Of a stretch of 64,000 nt of DNA, positions 32,190-43,241 are shown one piece after another. The stretch is from Mytilisepta virgata (Eukaryota; Mollusca; Bivalvia; Mytilida; Mytilidae): assembly GCA_028015205.1 (NCBI GenBank), contig CM051514.1, positions 3,720,001-3,784,000 of the forward strand. Direction: 5' to 3'. Below the pieces are notes generated by a model that saw only the letters and a program-made list of their open reading frames with translations, was not told the origin of the DNA and did not search any database. The first letter of the stretch is position 1. The number at the start of each line of letters is the position of its first letter. A program made the translations under genes and the position numbers.

Positions 32190-32545
32190 TTATTTATATG
32201 TGGCATTCTGAATCAACACAAAGACAATGTACAACATTTATTTCAACAAATATTGTAATACAGATTGACCAAATCATACACAATGCGTCTATCCGAACCT
32301 TGCCCTGTCTTTTTAAAAAGAGATAATCGTTGCCATCTAAATCGGATTGAGTGCCAAAAGCGTAAAGTCCATAGCCTCGTCTCTGGACAAGTCCATCCCT
32401 TCGTCTTTCAACCATTTCCTTGTCGTTTCTAATAGAATGGTTAACACCGGTACCATGGCATATCCGTTTGTTTGATCGTAGCTGACTTGCATGGGGCCTC
32501 CGTTGACCGGAACTCCGTCTACGCTATGCAGACTGTATGATAGGA
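32190..32545 (-). pseudogene. Probable capsid (hexon-like) protein C-terminal remnant
   Basis: Two frames, one ending in a stop near 32,346 and the other continuing (32194-32415). Readable parts include VPVNGGPMQVSYDQTNGYAM, WLKDEGMDLSRDEAMDFTLL and DLDGNDYLFLKRQGKVRIDA. The sequence VNGGPMQ..., then xDEGxxxSRxE, then DLDGNxYxxLKxQGKxRI fits hexon-like capsid proteins of Polinton/adintovirus elements. Its place between polymerase and ATPase pieces supports this. Frameshifted and N-terminally truncated. Confidence 0.5.
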
Positions 32546-32549
32546 AAAT

Positions 32550-33720
32550 GACAACATGCTGATAAAGGTCACACCATGGTTAATGACATTGTCTACAGGT
32601 CCTACACGAAGTATATCGGTCTGTCTTCGCTCTACACATTTCACATGCTCTCCCGTGTGGTACTTAAAAAAATGCTTTACACTTCCAATCGCCGCATTGG
32701 TGTCTGGTAGGGTCCAGTTCCTCGTATTTGATAACCTTCTTGCACGTTCGACATTTATACCATGTGCAGCACTGAGATGGTAAGACAACCTTTTTACGGA
32801 CGTGTACCTCTTTGTGGCGACGGTATTACAATATTTGTTGAACGACAATGACGGTGACAAGAACTTTTATGCTGCAGTTCTGACTCGTACACACGTCCCA
32901 TGCGGTTTCGCACGAGTGATCACGGTTTCAAGCATGTCTCACAGGAATGACTGGATCCGAAAAATCCTGCTATAGAATAAATTCCATGGTAGGGTTGAAC
33001 GTTGTCCGAATCTACCAGATAGACGAAAATGTTGTTCAGGTCTGTGTTGTAGACATCTCGTATGAACTTGTTTCCGAGCCTGGATGATAAACCATTTACG
33101 TTTACGTCAAGCAGTCGTTCGGAGGGGGTGATGTCGTTTAGGTCCAATGGTCGATCGATAGAGACGCCAGTCAAACTACACAACTTTGTTGCCATGTCCA
33201 TTTGCAACTTTTGTTTGCGGTACTTTCTCTGCCTGTGCTTGTAAAAATGTTGGGAGCATGTCATGTTCAATTCTATTTTTGATAGATGAGAGTTTTCACG
33301 TGTCAGGTTTTTCCTTTCGTCATTTTTGACCTGCTTACATGTCCTCAGGTAGCATAACCCTATGGATTGTCATTGTTTACTTCAGTAATGCATTTCGATG
33401 TAATGAATTCCCTGAATCAAACAATGACGAGATCGGTATTCCACCTCCAGATCCTTTAGGCATCTTAATTGACCCGACTGTTACGGACATGTAATCGTCT
33501 ACGATAAGTTCCACATTTGAATTGAGAACTTTGGTGATCCCTTCTATAACCGTATCCGAGTTTAACCTGTCCCAATTTTGCAGGGGGGTGGCGATCGGCG
33601 AATTTAGGCTTCCACTTTGGATTACCATTCGTCCAAGATCGGCCCCATCTCTCCGGGCTTGGCTTAACACGTCATTGAACATCACATGAAGCTGCTCATC
33701 TATGTCCGTCAACCTTTGAT
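32550..33720 (-). pseudogene. Protein-primed DNA polymerase B, N-terminal remnant
   Basis: Pieces on the minus strand: 33377-33712 (DIDEQLHVMFNDVLSQARRD, IATPLQNWDRL, VTVGSIKMPKGSGGG), then 32920-33270 (FIRDVYNTDLNNIFVYLVDS, YHGIYSIAGFFGSSHSCETC), then Cys/His-rich sequence at 32,620-32,780. The MPxGxGGG turn followed by a region ending in a Cys-rich zinc-binding segment is typical of the N-terminal half of Polinton/adintovirus PolB. Frames are broken between pieces and no polymerase palm motifs remain here. Confidence 0.65.
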
Positions 33721-33859
33721 CGCACCACTGGTTTTAAAATGTACATCAAACGACGTGTCAATCGCTTAGCGAATACTCTTTCTTTTTTTTGCAAATGTAT
33801 AGGGGGGATCTTGTGCAGACGCCCCGGTCCTTCTTTTTGTGGTCGGCGTTGTTTCGTTC

Positions 33860-34186
33860 TGAACGGTCCATGCTGATCGTTGAGGTTCAGTTTTGTTCAC
33901 ACATTATGAAAGAACAATGTAAAGATTCAATACTCGTCGCCCACAACGCCAAATCTTTTGACTTAAATTGTACCCGATATTGGAAGTACTAATCGATCGA
34001 CATTCCGTCAGACCCGACAAGATCACATACAGTGGCACCAAGGTCATGTACATGCACGTGGCAAAACGAATCAACTTGACATTCGTCGACTCCCTGAACA
34101 TCTTATAAATGGCACTAAACAAGATACCAAAAGCGTACGGCTTGGATGAAGTGAGTAAGGGTGACTTTCCGCACCTGTTAAATTAA
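33860..34186 (+). pseudogene. DNA polymerase B exonuclease-domain remnant, opposite strand
   Basis: On the plus strand, 33925-33963 reads DSILVAHNAKSFD, an ExoII-type AHNxxxFD motif. After a frameshift, 34019-34183 reads KITYSGTKVMYMHVAKRINL, then TFVDSLNIL, an in-frame TAA, then MALNKIPKAYGLDEVSKGDF. This is the exonuclease part of a protein-primed PolB. It faces away from the N-terminal pieces on the minus strand just to its left, so the gene has been split by an inversion. Confidence 0.65.
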
Positions 34187-34189
34187 TTA

Positions 34190-34850
34190 GCGATGCTTAA
34201 TCCAAAATGTTGAAAGAAGTAAACTCCAAAACGATGAAGTAATTAGAAAGAATTTTAAAATGTAAGGATGTGGGTAAGCGTCAATGAATGACATAAAATT
34301 TACAATGAAAAAAAAATGATTACATCAGAGGGAAAAATTCTTGTATAGTTATTATCACCTGGCTTGATAATGGATTCAAGAACTTGCAGCCGTGTATGTG
34401 TGGAAAGTGTCATCACTGACTGTCTCAGATCAGAAGATTTTTAAATGAATTTTCCCATAGGGTCTTATGTTTAACTAACTTCGGTTGTGGCAGCCATTTT
34501 GGTTGACTGTCCTGGTCATCGGACACAATTCTGAAAGAGGACCAACTAAGAACCATTGCTGAAAGGTTGGCTCAGTGGTTTCAGACAAGAAAATGTTTAA
34601 TACATTTTCCCAAAGGGTCCTATCTTAAACTAAGTTCAGCTGTGACGGCCACCTTTGTTGACATTCCGGGTCATCGGATGACCATTTCTGCCAATATGGT
34701 TCCAATTGCTTAGTGGTTTCAGACAAGAAGATAGTTTGACATCTTGGATTTCATATTGGCATGAAAAAGATAAACTTTATGGAGGACAATGAGGATCATT
34801 CAGGCATATTACTTCCATCTGTCAAACGGTTTCTGTTAAGTTGTTTGTAT
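34190..34850. repeat. Repeat A body, left part (interrupted by the LTR element)
   Basis: Two or three diverged units with the Repeat A text: TTTCCCATAGGGTC, CTATGTTTAACTAA, GGCAGCCATTTTGG, TCAGTGGTTTCAGACAAGAA. It stops at 34850 where the retrotransposon begins, and the text resumes at 36658 with GTATGCATTTCCCATAGG. Confidence 0.75.
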
Positions 34851-35471
34851 TGTTACGGCCGAAATCACCTTTAACCCCCTTTAAATTGTAGCCAACAAAA
34901 GACACAAATCAATAATAAAATTTAACAAGATTTATTATATACAAAGTTTACAAAAAATATTACAAAAAAACTAAAATGTTAACTTAACTGTTCAAAATCC
35001 TTCGTCTTTTCCTAATCCGGAATTCTTCTCGTTCCTGTTGCGGGAATCCAAACGAATATTATATCCAATCAGTCACAATCTAGTATGATGTAACGAAAAT
35101 GAAAGTCTGTCAAGTACGATGTGTGAAACGTAAATAAATCCAACAGCTGAGAACACAAGAATGTCTATTTGTGGTCCGATAAATGATGTTCTGAAAGTCT
35201 AACTATCTTGTCCGTATATATACTGTAGAACGGAAACTTCTGGAATACGGTAGAAGTTCGAATCACACCATAATTATTACGTAAGTCAAATAGAAAGTTC
35301 TAGTCATTCCACCACTATCCATTATTGTTCCAGTGATTTCTAAACTGCGCAGTTATAACATTATTTGGTAAACAACTATAAGTATTATGTAAACATATTA
35401 TACACGTCACAAGGCCACACAAAACAAACCAGGCCAAGATATATAAATATAATAATTACAATATCATAACA
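34851..35471 (-). repeat. 3' long terminal repeat of the Gypsy element
   Basis: 621 bp, starting TGTTACGGCC and ending CATAACA on the plus strand, so TGTTA...TAACA ends are inverted. The last roughly 100 bp (from AACTATAAGTATTATG) recur at 36548-36657. Confidence 0.88.
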
Positions 35472-35559
35472 CCTCCCCCCTTAAAAGAAGTTTGAGTGTA
35501 ACGAGAACTTCATGAACAATATATACAAAAATATATATATATAGTATGTATACAGTGTT

Positions 35560-36561
35560 TCAATAAGATCTAGATAAAGCATCTGCTATTACATTATCTT
35601 TACCTTTAATATGTTTTACAATAATATCATATTCCTGTAACAATAAACTCCACCTAGTCAACCTCTGGTTCTTGTTTCTCATTTTATGTATGAAGGTGAG
35701 AGGATTATGATCAGTATAAACCAGAATAGGATGCATAGTGGGATTTAAATATACATCAAAATGTTGAAGTGCAGACAACAGTGCAAAACATTCTTTTTCA
35801 ATAGTGGAATAATTTTTCTGATGTTTATCTAATTTCTTGGAAAAATATGATATAGGTTTCTCAACATTATCATCTGTTTCTTGATATAAAACTGCTCCAA
35901 CTCCTACATCACTTGCATCAACGGCAAGTTTGAATTGCTTTTTAAAGTCTGGAGTGATAAGAACGGGACTGTTAATTAAAAGTGATTTGCTTTTTTCAAA
36001 AGAGTTTTGACAATTATCACTCCAGATGAATTTAGAATCTTTTTGTAAAAGATAAGTCAATGGTTGAACAACAGTAGCAAAATTTGAACAAAATTTTCTG
36101 TAAAATCCAATCATGCCTAAATATCTCATATGTTGTTTTTTATTTGTAGGAGGAGGAAAATTGGTAATTGCATCCACTTTAGCCATAATAGGTTTCACTT
36201 GACCTTGGCCAACTGTGTGCCCTAAATAATCAACAGTGGCCTTACAAAATTCACTTTTAGCAAGATTAAAAGTCAAATTTGATTGTGACAATCTGTCAAA
36301 AGTATCATATAAATGTGTTAAATGCTCTTCCCAGCTATCACTACATACAATAAGATCATCAATATAAGCATAACAACAGTCTAAATCTTTTATAACATTA
36401 TTGATCATTCTTTGAAATGTAGCTGGAGCATTTTTCATACCAAACGGCATGACAGTATATTGAAATAAGCCGTCTGGTGTGACAAAAGCTGATATTTCAC
36501 GAGCTCTCGGTGTCAGGGGGACCTGCCAGTAACCTTTTAATAAATCAAATTTGGTAAACAA
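35560..36561 (-). CDS. Reverse transcriptase (partial) and RNase H of the Gypsy element
   Basis: An uninterrupted 333-codon frame. It begins inside the truncated 5' LTR and enters RT at motif A (FDLLKGYWQVPL), then FGMKNAPATFQRM, the catalytic YIDD (CYAYIDDLIVCS), the thumb (IGFYRKFCSNFA) and RNase H (KLAVDASDVGVGAVL, EKECFALLSALQHF, YTDHNPLTF, GKDNVIADALSR). RNase H acidic residues are present. The RT fingers are lost and no integrase follows the TAA-type stop after SRSY. The open state suggests a young deletion product rather than a slowly decayed copy. Confidence 0.88.
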   Translation of the reverse strand: MFTKFDLLKGYWQVPLTPRAREISAFVTPDGLFQYTVMPFGMKNAPATFQRMINNVIKDLDCCYAYIDDLIVCSDSWEEHLTHLYDTFDRLSQSNLTFNLAKSEFCKATVDYLGHTVGQGQVKPIMAKVDAITNFPPPTNKKQHMRYLGMIGFYRKFCSNFATVVQPLTYLLQKDSKFIWSDNCQNSFEKSKSLLINSPVLITPDFKKQFKLAVDASDVGVGAVLYQETDDNVEKPISYFSKKLDKHQKNYSTIEKECFALLSALQHFDVYLNPTMHPILVYTDHNPLTFIHKMRNKNQRLTRWSLLLQEYDIIVKHIKGKDNVIADALSRSY

Positions 36562-36657
36562 CTATAAGTATTATGTAAACATATTATACACGTCACAAGG
36601 CCACACAAAACAAACCAGGCCAAGATATATAAATATAATAATTACAATATCATAACA

Positions 36658-37020
36658 GTATGCATTTCCCATAGGATCCCATGTTTAATGTGTCAGCGGT
36701 GGTGACCATCTTGGATATCAGATCGGCACGAAATATATAAGGATCATTCCTGCAATATAACAATTCAATTTCTTTTCTAGTTTTAGAGAAGAGGTTTTGG
36801 ACATTTCAGCCATTCAGAGTGAATGATTGACCCTGGAAGCCATGTTGAATCTCCAATGCCAATACTGAATATTTCCTTAAATATACATTCGTATGTTCGT
36901 GGTACAATAAAAATAGTAGGCCAACTTACCTTAACTTTAAGAACCTTGTTAAGATAACAATCCAAAGATACTAATATTAGATATTGTAAATTTATACTAT
37001 GCTGTATACGACGCATTTCA
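36658..37020. repeat. Repeat A body, right part
   Basis: Begins GTATGCATTTCCCATAGG, then CCATGTTTAATGTG, GGTGACCATCTTGGATATCA, GATCGGCACG. It continues the copy broken by the LTR insertion at 34851-36657 and fades by about 36,800. The remainder to 37,020 shows nothing recognisable. Confidence 0.65.
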
Positions 37021-38180
37021 AGGAGTTACCTCTCATCAGCAGCATTAAAACCGAAACATTTGGAAGACCAAAAACCAAACTTATATTAAACAAGAAGTTC
37101 TCAACCAAAAATACCGAAATAGGAAGCCAAATTTCAGCTAAGGAGATCTACCATGTGCAGTGCAAGGAATGAACCCTTAGTATTTCTATTATTTTTGAAT
37201 TTTGCTAAATACTGGTAATTTCTGTAACAAATCAATGAATAATCATGTCAGACAAGTCTGACGACTGGGTATGCGAGAGTAGGGATACTTTCCCCGTCCC
37301 CTGTATCTGTTTCGCTTATAACCATTAACTTTTTAATCTTTAACTACTTTATCGTAACGATCGTATGCAATGCATTATTATATTTACAAACAACATTTTT
37401 ATGCTTAACCATTAATAAGTAAGTTTTCTACCTGCAAGGCGATTCTGGTCAAATTGCCAAGCATTTCTTTCCTCTTCATTGAACTTAAGGGGCACTATAA
37501 GGGAAATTAGGTTTCACGGTAAATAACATTTATGGTAGTCAGGTATCCCTAAAGGTCATCTGATGGAATTGTTTTAGTATGGCGATAAAAGTATCTTTAT
37601 TATTCCTGTGGTCGACTCGGGTATTGTGATTTTTGTATTTGTACCTTGCATCTTTTGTACTCATCCATGTGCACTCATAGGGTCAAAGTCAGGTGGCATG
37701 TCAGACACCCGTGTTCATCTTGCAGGGATTATACAGACCAAATAAACTTCAGCTATCATTTAAACCTACTAGGAAATAGACCTAATCAACACCAAAAACA
37801 TATTAAAAATTATTGGTTGTTTAGGAAACCAGCATTTACGGTCTTGAACAACGCTGAAATGTACATCAGATTTGGTTATCATTCGACAGTTATTTTTTGT
37901 CATTAAGGTTATTTCTTCATGTGGATGTGTGTTTGAATGTGTGATTTGGATGCTTTAGTTTTTGTTGTATTGTTGTTTAATCTGCTTTGTTTTTATTCCT
38001 TTGTTGCGTCTTTGTAGTATATTTTGTTAGTGTTTTCAGATTTTGTATTGTGCTCTGTGTTTGATTGCTTCTGTAATCTTTTTATGATATTCTGTACACA
38101 ACATACTGATTTCAAGGCAATTTGATTCATCATAAAACAGTGATTAGAACTGAGAAGGGAAGTCCTTAGTACATTACAAT
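37021..38180. other. Intergenic, nothing recognised
   Basis: No gene, RNA or clear repeat. Short open frames (37646-37906 on plus, 37993-38196 on minus) have no recognisable motif. The sequence is AT-rich with oligo-T. Confidence 0.5.
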
Positions 38181-38181
38181 A

Positions 38182-38840
38182 CAAGAGTGGACACACAAAA
38201 ATGTCTCGCCTGTCGTGTATTTCTAATGAAAGTAAATGCTATCAGACATACATTATAAATTTTAAGCTGTAAATGATGAGATAAAATGTAGCAGACCTAT
38301 TGCATACAGTATTCGAAAAACAGAGCTAAACACAAAAACTTAACTATAACCACTGAACCATGAAAATGAGGTCAAGGTCAGATGACACATGCCAGTTGGA
38401 CATGTACACCTTACAATCCTTCCATACACCAAATATACTAGACCTATTGCTTATAGTATCTGAGATATGGACTTGACCACCAAAACTTTACCTTGTTCAT
38501 TGATCAATTGAAAAGGGTCTGACGGGGATCAGGACCTTATAAGTTACGCATATACCAAATATAGTTATCCTATTACTCATAATAAGAGAGAAATTAACGT
38601 TACAAAAACTCTTAACTTTTTTTTCAAGTAGTCACTGAACCATGAAAATGAGGTCAAGGACAATGTACATATGACAGACGGAAACTTCGTAACATAAGGC
38701 ATCTATATACAAAGTATAAAGCATCCAGGTCTTCAACCTTCTAAAATATAAAGCTTTTTAGAAGTTAGGTAACGCCGCCGCCGCCGGATCACTATCACTG
38801 TCAAGTTTTCTGCGACTTAAGTCGCAGGCTCGACAAAAAT
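38182..38840. repeat. Repeat B copy
   Basis: Opens CAAGAGTGGACACAC...AATGTCTCGCC. It contains two blocks of ACCATGAAAATGAGGTCAAGG and a GCCGCCGCCGCCGG run at about 38,774, then a small hairpin CTGCGACTTAAGTCGCAG. Related copies lie at 44038-44990 and 61165-62020. Confidence 0.7.
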
Positions 38841-40682
38841 CAGCTTTAATGAAATATTTCTTGGTTAAAAGGAGGTATTCTTTATTTCATCACTTGGTTA
38901 TCTTGGTTAAAAGGAGGTATTCAATATTTCATCACTGACTGTCATGAAATTTTGTACAATTAAGGCAAATAACAGGCGAGTCATTAAAACTTTTTATTTC
39001 ATAAGAAATAACAAACATACATAAATCAATTAAATGATACAGCCATAAACATAACTAGATGCTCCCAGGAGCATGTATCGCTCACCTGGACTATGTCCAT
39101 CATGACTGGCAGCCTGGAACATTGCTGTCAAGCCAACTGGCTTACTGGTTTGAAACAAATCTTCAGTGATTTTTCACATTAGGTCCTATGTTAACTTATG
39201 TTCGGCTCTGGCGGCCATCATGGATGACAGGCAGGGTCGTCGGATATAATTCTGAAAGAGGACCACCTAAAGACCATTACTGCCATTGTTCCAATTGGCC
39301 GAGTGGTTTAAGAGGAGATCTTTAAAGGAAAATTTACGACAATGGCACAATAAAATGACAGGATCACATAAGTTGTGCAAGAAAATGCAGGACCTGTGTC
39401 AATCAGGAGATTTTTTGGTTTAAATGAAAGTAAAAATACAGAACAAAAATTTTGACAAAAAAATATACAATCAAACATTTGATCCTAGCCCCCAGCTAAA
39501 AATCAAATGGTTATTGGTAACAACAGCCATACTGGTCACATGTCCTGCCTTATCTGAATTTTGTTGCAGATACGAATAATCTGTAGCAAGAGTTGATTGA
39601 TAACACAAAATATGTACTGTCTACAGAAAATTCCTTAAAAAGATGGAAAAGAAAAAATTCTAAAACAGTATTATGATAATATTTCTTTGTACACATATTA
39701 AATATGTATGATGAATTATGATGACATTTGCAAAATTTTACCAGATCTGACCCGAATTTCACAAAAAATTAAATAAATATATTTGTTGTAACTGTGACAT
39801 GATTTCCCAATATTCTATATATGATTAATTAAGTTGTACACTGTTTCGTGAAACAGCATTCTGGGTCATGCTATTTATAAGATACCTAAAACATAACCAT
39901 ACATGAATTATAGAAAAATACGTGAAAAATAAGAGACATCATAAATAGAATATAGTTACCAAGTAAAATATGTATATAAAGTATAACATGGAGATCCAAG
40001 ACAATAATCAATGCCACAAATATAATCCATCTATAAATTTATTGTATTTCTTCAATATTTATTTTTTGCCTCTTATAAAAGCATTCTTAGATGTTTTTTT
40101 GTTCAAAAGTTATAGTAAAATGTTCAAAGTTGATGTTTTAAAAAGTTTGAATAAGCTGTCATAAGTAAAAGTGTCAATATTTAGGTTGTGATCTGTTTTC
40201 TGCAAGAATTCTGCTACCCTAGGAGATATTTTCGTCAATATATTGAGTTAGCACTGATGATTTTTTTTTTTATTTTGATTTTGTCAGCAAGCAAATATAC
40301 TTTGAACATGAGAAAGATTTTCTAGTTTGCTCAGGTGTGATTTTTAAAATTCAGTTTTATTTTAACATAAAATGCACTATGAATTAATTGTAGTCTTGGC
40401 CCTGTACACCAAAAATGCAACACTGTATACTGAAAATACTGTTTGTCAAAGGAATAAAAAAGTCAAGATTCAACCTCACTCATTTTATACAATGATATTC
40501 AGTTCAAGATTGCACAAGGGGGCCTTTTCTAAGAACAGAATGTCAGCTCATACACTAATCAACAAACACCCAAAGGAAATAAAAATATAAACAAATAAAG
40601 GCACAGTGTGTCCATCGGACACAGATGCCATTGCCCCAGCTTTCGATATATACTTACTGATACCAGGTTATTTATACATTAA
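38841..40682. other. Intergenic with a partial Repeat A (39055-39335)
   Basis: A Repeat A start (CTAGATGCTCCCAGGAGCAT, then GTATCGCTCACCTGG) begins at 39055 and fades by 39,335. A short direct repeat GGTTAAAAGGAGGTATTC lies at about 38,863 and 38,904. The rest, to 40,682, is AT-rich with no recognisable feature. Confidence 0.55.
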
Positions 40683-42108
40683 CTAGAGGCTCTCAAGAGC
40701 CTGTGTCGCTCACCTGTATCTACATGTAATGTGATTTTGGAAATTATGCAAAATTATATAATGATTGAGACCAAGATTGGTTTAATTTGACACAGTATTT
40801 AAAATTAAAAACAGGTCATCTTAGTGTAGTCTTACAATAGCTACTGAAGACATCTTATCATTATTATTTTTGAATATGTGGTCAAGTTGTGACCATTCAG
40901 AATTTTTTTTACAATTTTCTGATAGAATTCTAAACATCTTGGATGATGGATCGGCAACAAAGTAACAACACTTGGTCAGCAAAGTTTCATTCCATTCAGT
41001 GGTTCTCTAAAAGAAGTCATTTGTATGCATTTCCCATAGGGTCCTATGTTAAACTAAGTTCCCCGCTGGCGGCCATCTTGGATTATGGATCGGCTACAAG
41101 GTACCAACACTTGGTCAGCACCTCATAAGGAACATTCATGCCATGTTTGGTTTCATTCCATTCAACGGTTCTCTAAAAGAAGTCATTTGTATGCATTTCC
41201 CATAGGGTCCTATATTAAACTAAGTCCCCCTCTGGCGCCCATCTTGGATGATGGATCGGCTACAAAGTAACAACACTTGGTCAGCACCTCATATGGAACA
41301 TTCATGCCAGATTTAGTTTCATTCCATTCAGTGGTTCTCTAAAAGAAGTCATTTGTATGCATTTCCCCTAGGGTCCTATGTTAAACTAAGTTCCCTGCTG
41401 GCGGCCATCTTGGATGATGGATCGGCTACAAAGTAACAACACTTGGTCAGCACCTCATAAGGAACATTCATGCCAGATTTAGTTTCATTCCATTCAGTGG
41501 TTCTCTAAAAGAAGTCATTTGTATGCATTTCCCATAGGGTCCTATGTTAAACTAAGTTCCCCGCTGGCGGCCATCTTGGATGATGGATCGGCTACAAAGT
41601 AACAACACTTGGTCAGCACCTCATAAGGAACATTCATGCCATGTTTGGTTTCATTCCATTCAACGGTTCTCTAAAAGAAGTCATTTCTATGCATTTCCCA
41701 TAGGGTCCTATGTTAAACTAAGTCCCCCTCTGGCGCCCATCTTGGATGATGGATCGGCTACAAAGTAACAACACTTGGTCAGCACCTCATAAGGAACATT
41801 CATGCCAGATTTAGTTTCATTCCATTCAGTGGTTCTCTAAAAGAAGTCATTTGTATGCATTTCCCATAGGGTCCTATGTTAAACTAAGTTCCCCGCTGGC
41901 GGCCATCTTGGATGATGGATCGGCTACAAAGTAACAACACTTGGTCAGCACCTCATAAGGAACATTCATGCCATGTTTGGTTTCATTCCATTCAGTGGTT
42001 CTCTAGAAGAAGTTCAAAATGTAAAATGTTAACGACGACGCCGGACGACGCCGGATGCCAAGTGATGAGAAAAGCTCACTTGACCCTTTGGGTCAGGTGA
42101 GCTAAAAA
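40683..42108 (+). repeat. Repeat A, complete copy with 166-bp internal array
   Basis: Starts CTAGAGGCTCTCAAGAGCCT then GTGTCGCTCACCTG, and ends GGGTCAGGTGAGCTAAAAAG. The opening has a short hairpin (GGCTCTCAAGAGCC), and the GCTCACCTG / CAGGTGAGC pair is inverted. ATGGATCGGC recurs at 41251, 41417, 41583, 41749 and 41915, exactly 166 bp apart, over about 40,930-42,010. Two alternating versions (CCGCTGGCGGCC and CCCTCTGGCGCCC) suggest a 332-bp higher-order unit. The repeated small open frames in it are artefacts. Confidence 0.88.
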
Positions 42109-43106
42109 GGGGTATAACTCAAAAATGACATGATGAAATATATCTAATTCCAACTGATTTGTGTCAGTGGTCCCTAGCAACATTCCAAATAAGAAATCAT
42201 TTCATAAAGGATACCTAAAGTTACAAGTTTAATACTAATAGATGAAGCTGACAGATAAATATTTACTGTTCAATGTAATAAAGATGTCATAACTGTTGAC
42301 TGGTGATTAACCTGTTAAATTTTAAATAATAAATTTTTCATGGTTATGATTAGCTATACCAACTCGTATACTGATGGTTCTGGCTATTTTTCATACTTGG
42401 ACAAATTTGGTACTCGAACTACCGATAACTGAAACATATTTCGATGGTACCTTGGAGTTCGAGGCATCGAAGTTCTACTGTATACTATTTTATATATGAA
42501 AAATATTTAAAATAATGGTTTACAAATTTTTGATAGCTTTGAGCTAAGTCATTTCAAATCAATTTTTTTAGTTTTTCAAGTGGAATAATTTTTTTTATCT
42601 GTTACAAATAATGGTAACATTTTTTTTATAAATACACCTTATATAAGAATCCTGTAATCTTATTGTTTCATTAGAGGGTATTTTTCACAAATATTACGCA
42701 TTACACATGATTTCAGAGGCAGCAGGGTATTTGCCACTTTTTACCCGCTGGCGTGGTATTTGCGAAAAATACTCTTATCCGACTGGAGGTTAAAATGTCT
42801 ACATCATCACTGCGTTTAAGTATCAGCGTTTATAGAGTGAACATCTTATTTTGATATTTGGTGTAATTAAACATATATATGAAGTTTGGTAGGGCTCGTT
42901 GGCTTAGGAAATTTCAAGTCTCTCGACTGGTATTTTTCGCAAATACCCCTCCCAATCATGATATTATCTGTTCAAAATCCTGAAGGTAAATTAACCATAA
43001 AAATTGTCTTATTATTTCAGCATTCAGACCTAATGGAAATGATAAATTCCAGAGGTTTTCAGACAGTAATTTATCAAGCAGTGAACTGAGATCAACTGTT
43101 TCTGAT
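42109..43106. other. 3' flank of the caspase gene
   Basis: Non-coding DNA beyond the caspase stop codon; part of it should be 3' UTR. I found no canonical AATAAA on the minus strand close to the stop. A short inverted pair, GTATTTGCGAAAAATAC at about 42,756 and TATTTTTCGCAAATACC at about 42,930, is present. Confidence 0.4.
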
Positions 43107-43241
43107 TTAGCTACCCAAAGATTTTGGTGGATTGTCATACACTCCTGGAAAAAAATAAAACTGTTTCCTCAAACTGTTTTTTATTTCTGATACTGTCAAA
43201 TGTCCTTTCATTGTCCTGCCTTTTGATACCAGATCATTGAC
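43107..43241 (-). CDS. Caspase terminal exon: p10 end and stop
   Basis: Minus acceptor TATGTTTTCAG; 135 nt, phase 0 to TAA. It encodes VNDLVSKGRTMKGHLTVSEI, KNSLRKQFYFFPGVYDNPPK and SLGS. The FYFFPG end is typical of caspases. Confidence 0.9.
   Translation of the reverse strand, partial: VNDLVSKGRTMKGHLTVSEIKNSLRKQFYFFPGVYDNPPKSLGS

Larger units (their letters stand above)
34851..36657 (-). mobile_element. Gypsy-type LTR retrotransposon, internally deleted
   Basis: 1,807 bp, coding on the minus strand. The 3' LTR is 34851-35471; the 5' LTR is cut to about 110 bp (36548-36657), both showing the end TGTTATGATATTG. A polypurine tract (AAGGGGGGAGG read on the minus strand) adjoins the 3' LTR. 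GTAT flanks both sides (34847-34850 and 36658-36661) as a 4-bp target duplication. gag, protease, the first part of RT and the whole integrase are missing. The flanks join into one Repeat A copy. Confidence 0.9.

Noticed and set aside
41085..42100. Series of 61-62-codon ORFs with nearly identical sequence
   Set aside because: They are products of the 166-bp tandem repeat and carry no coding signature.
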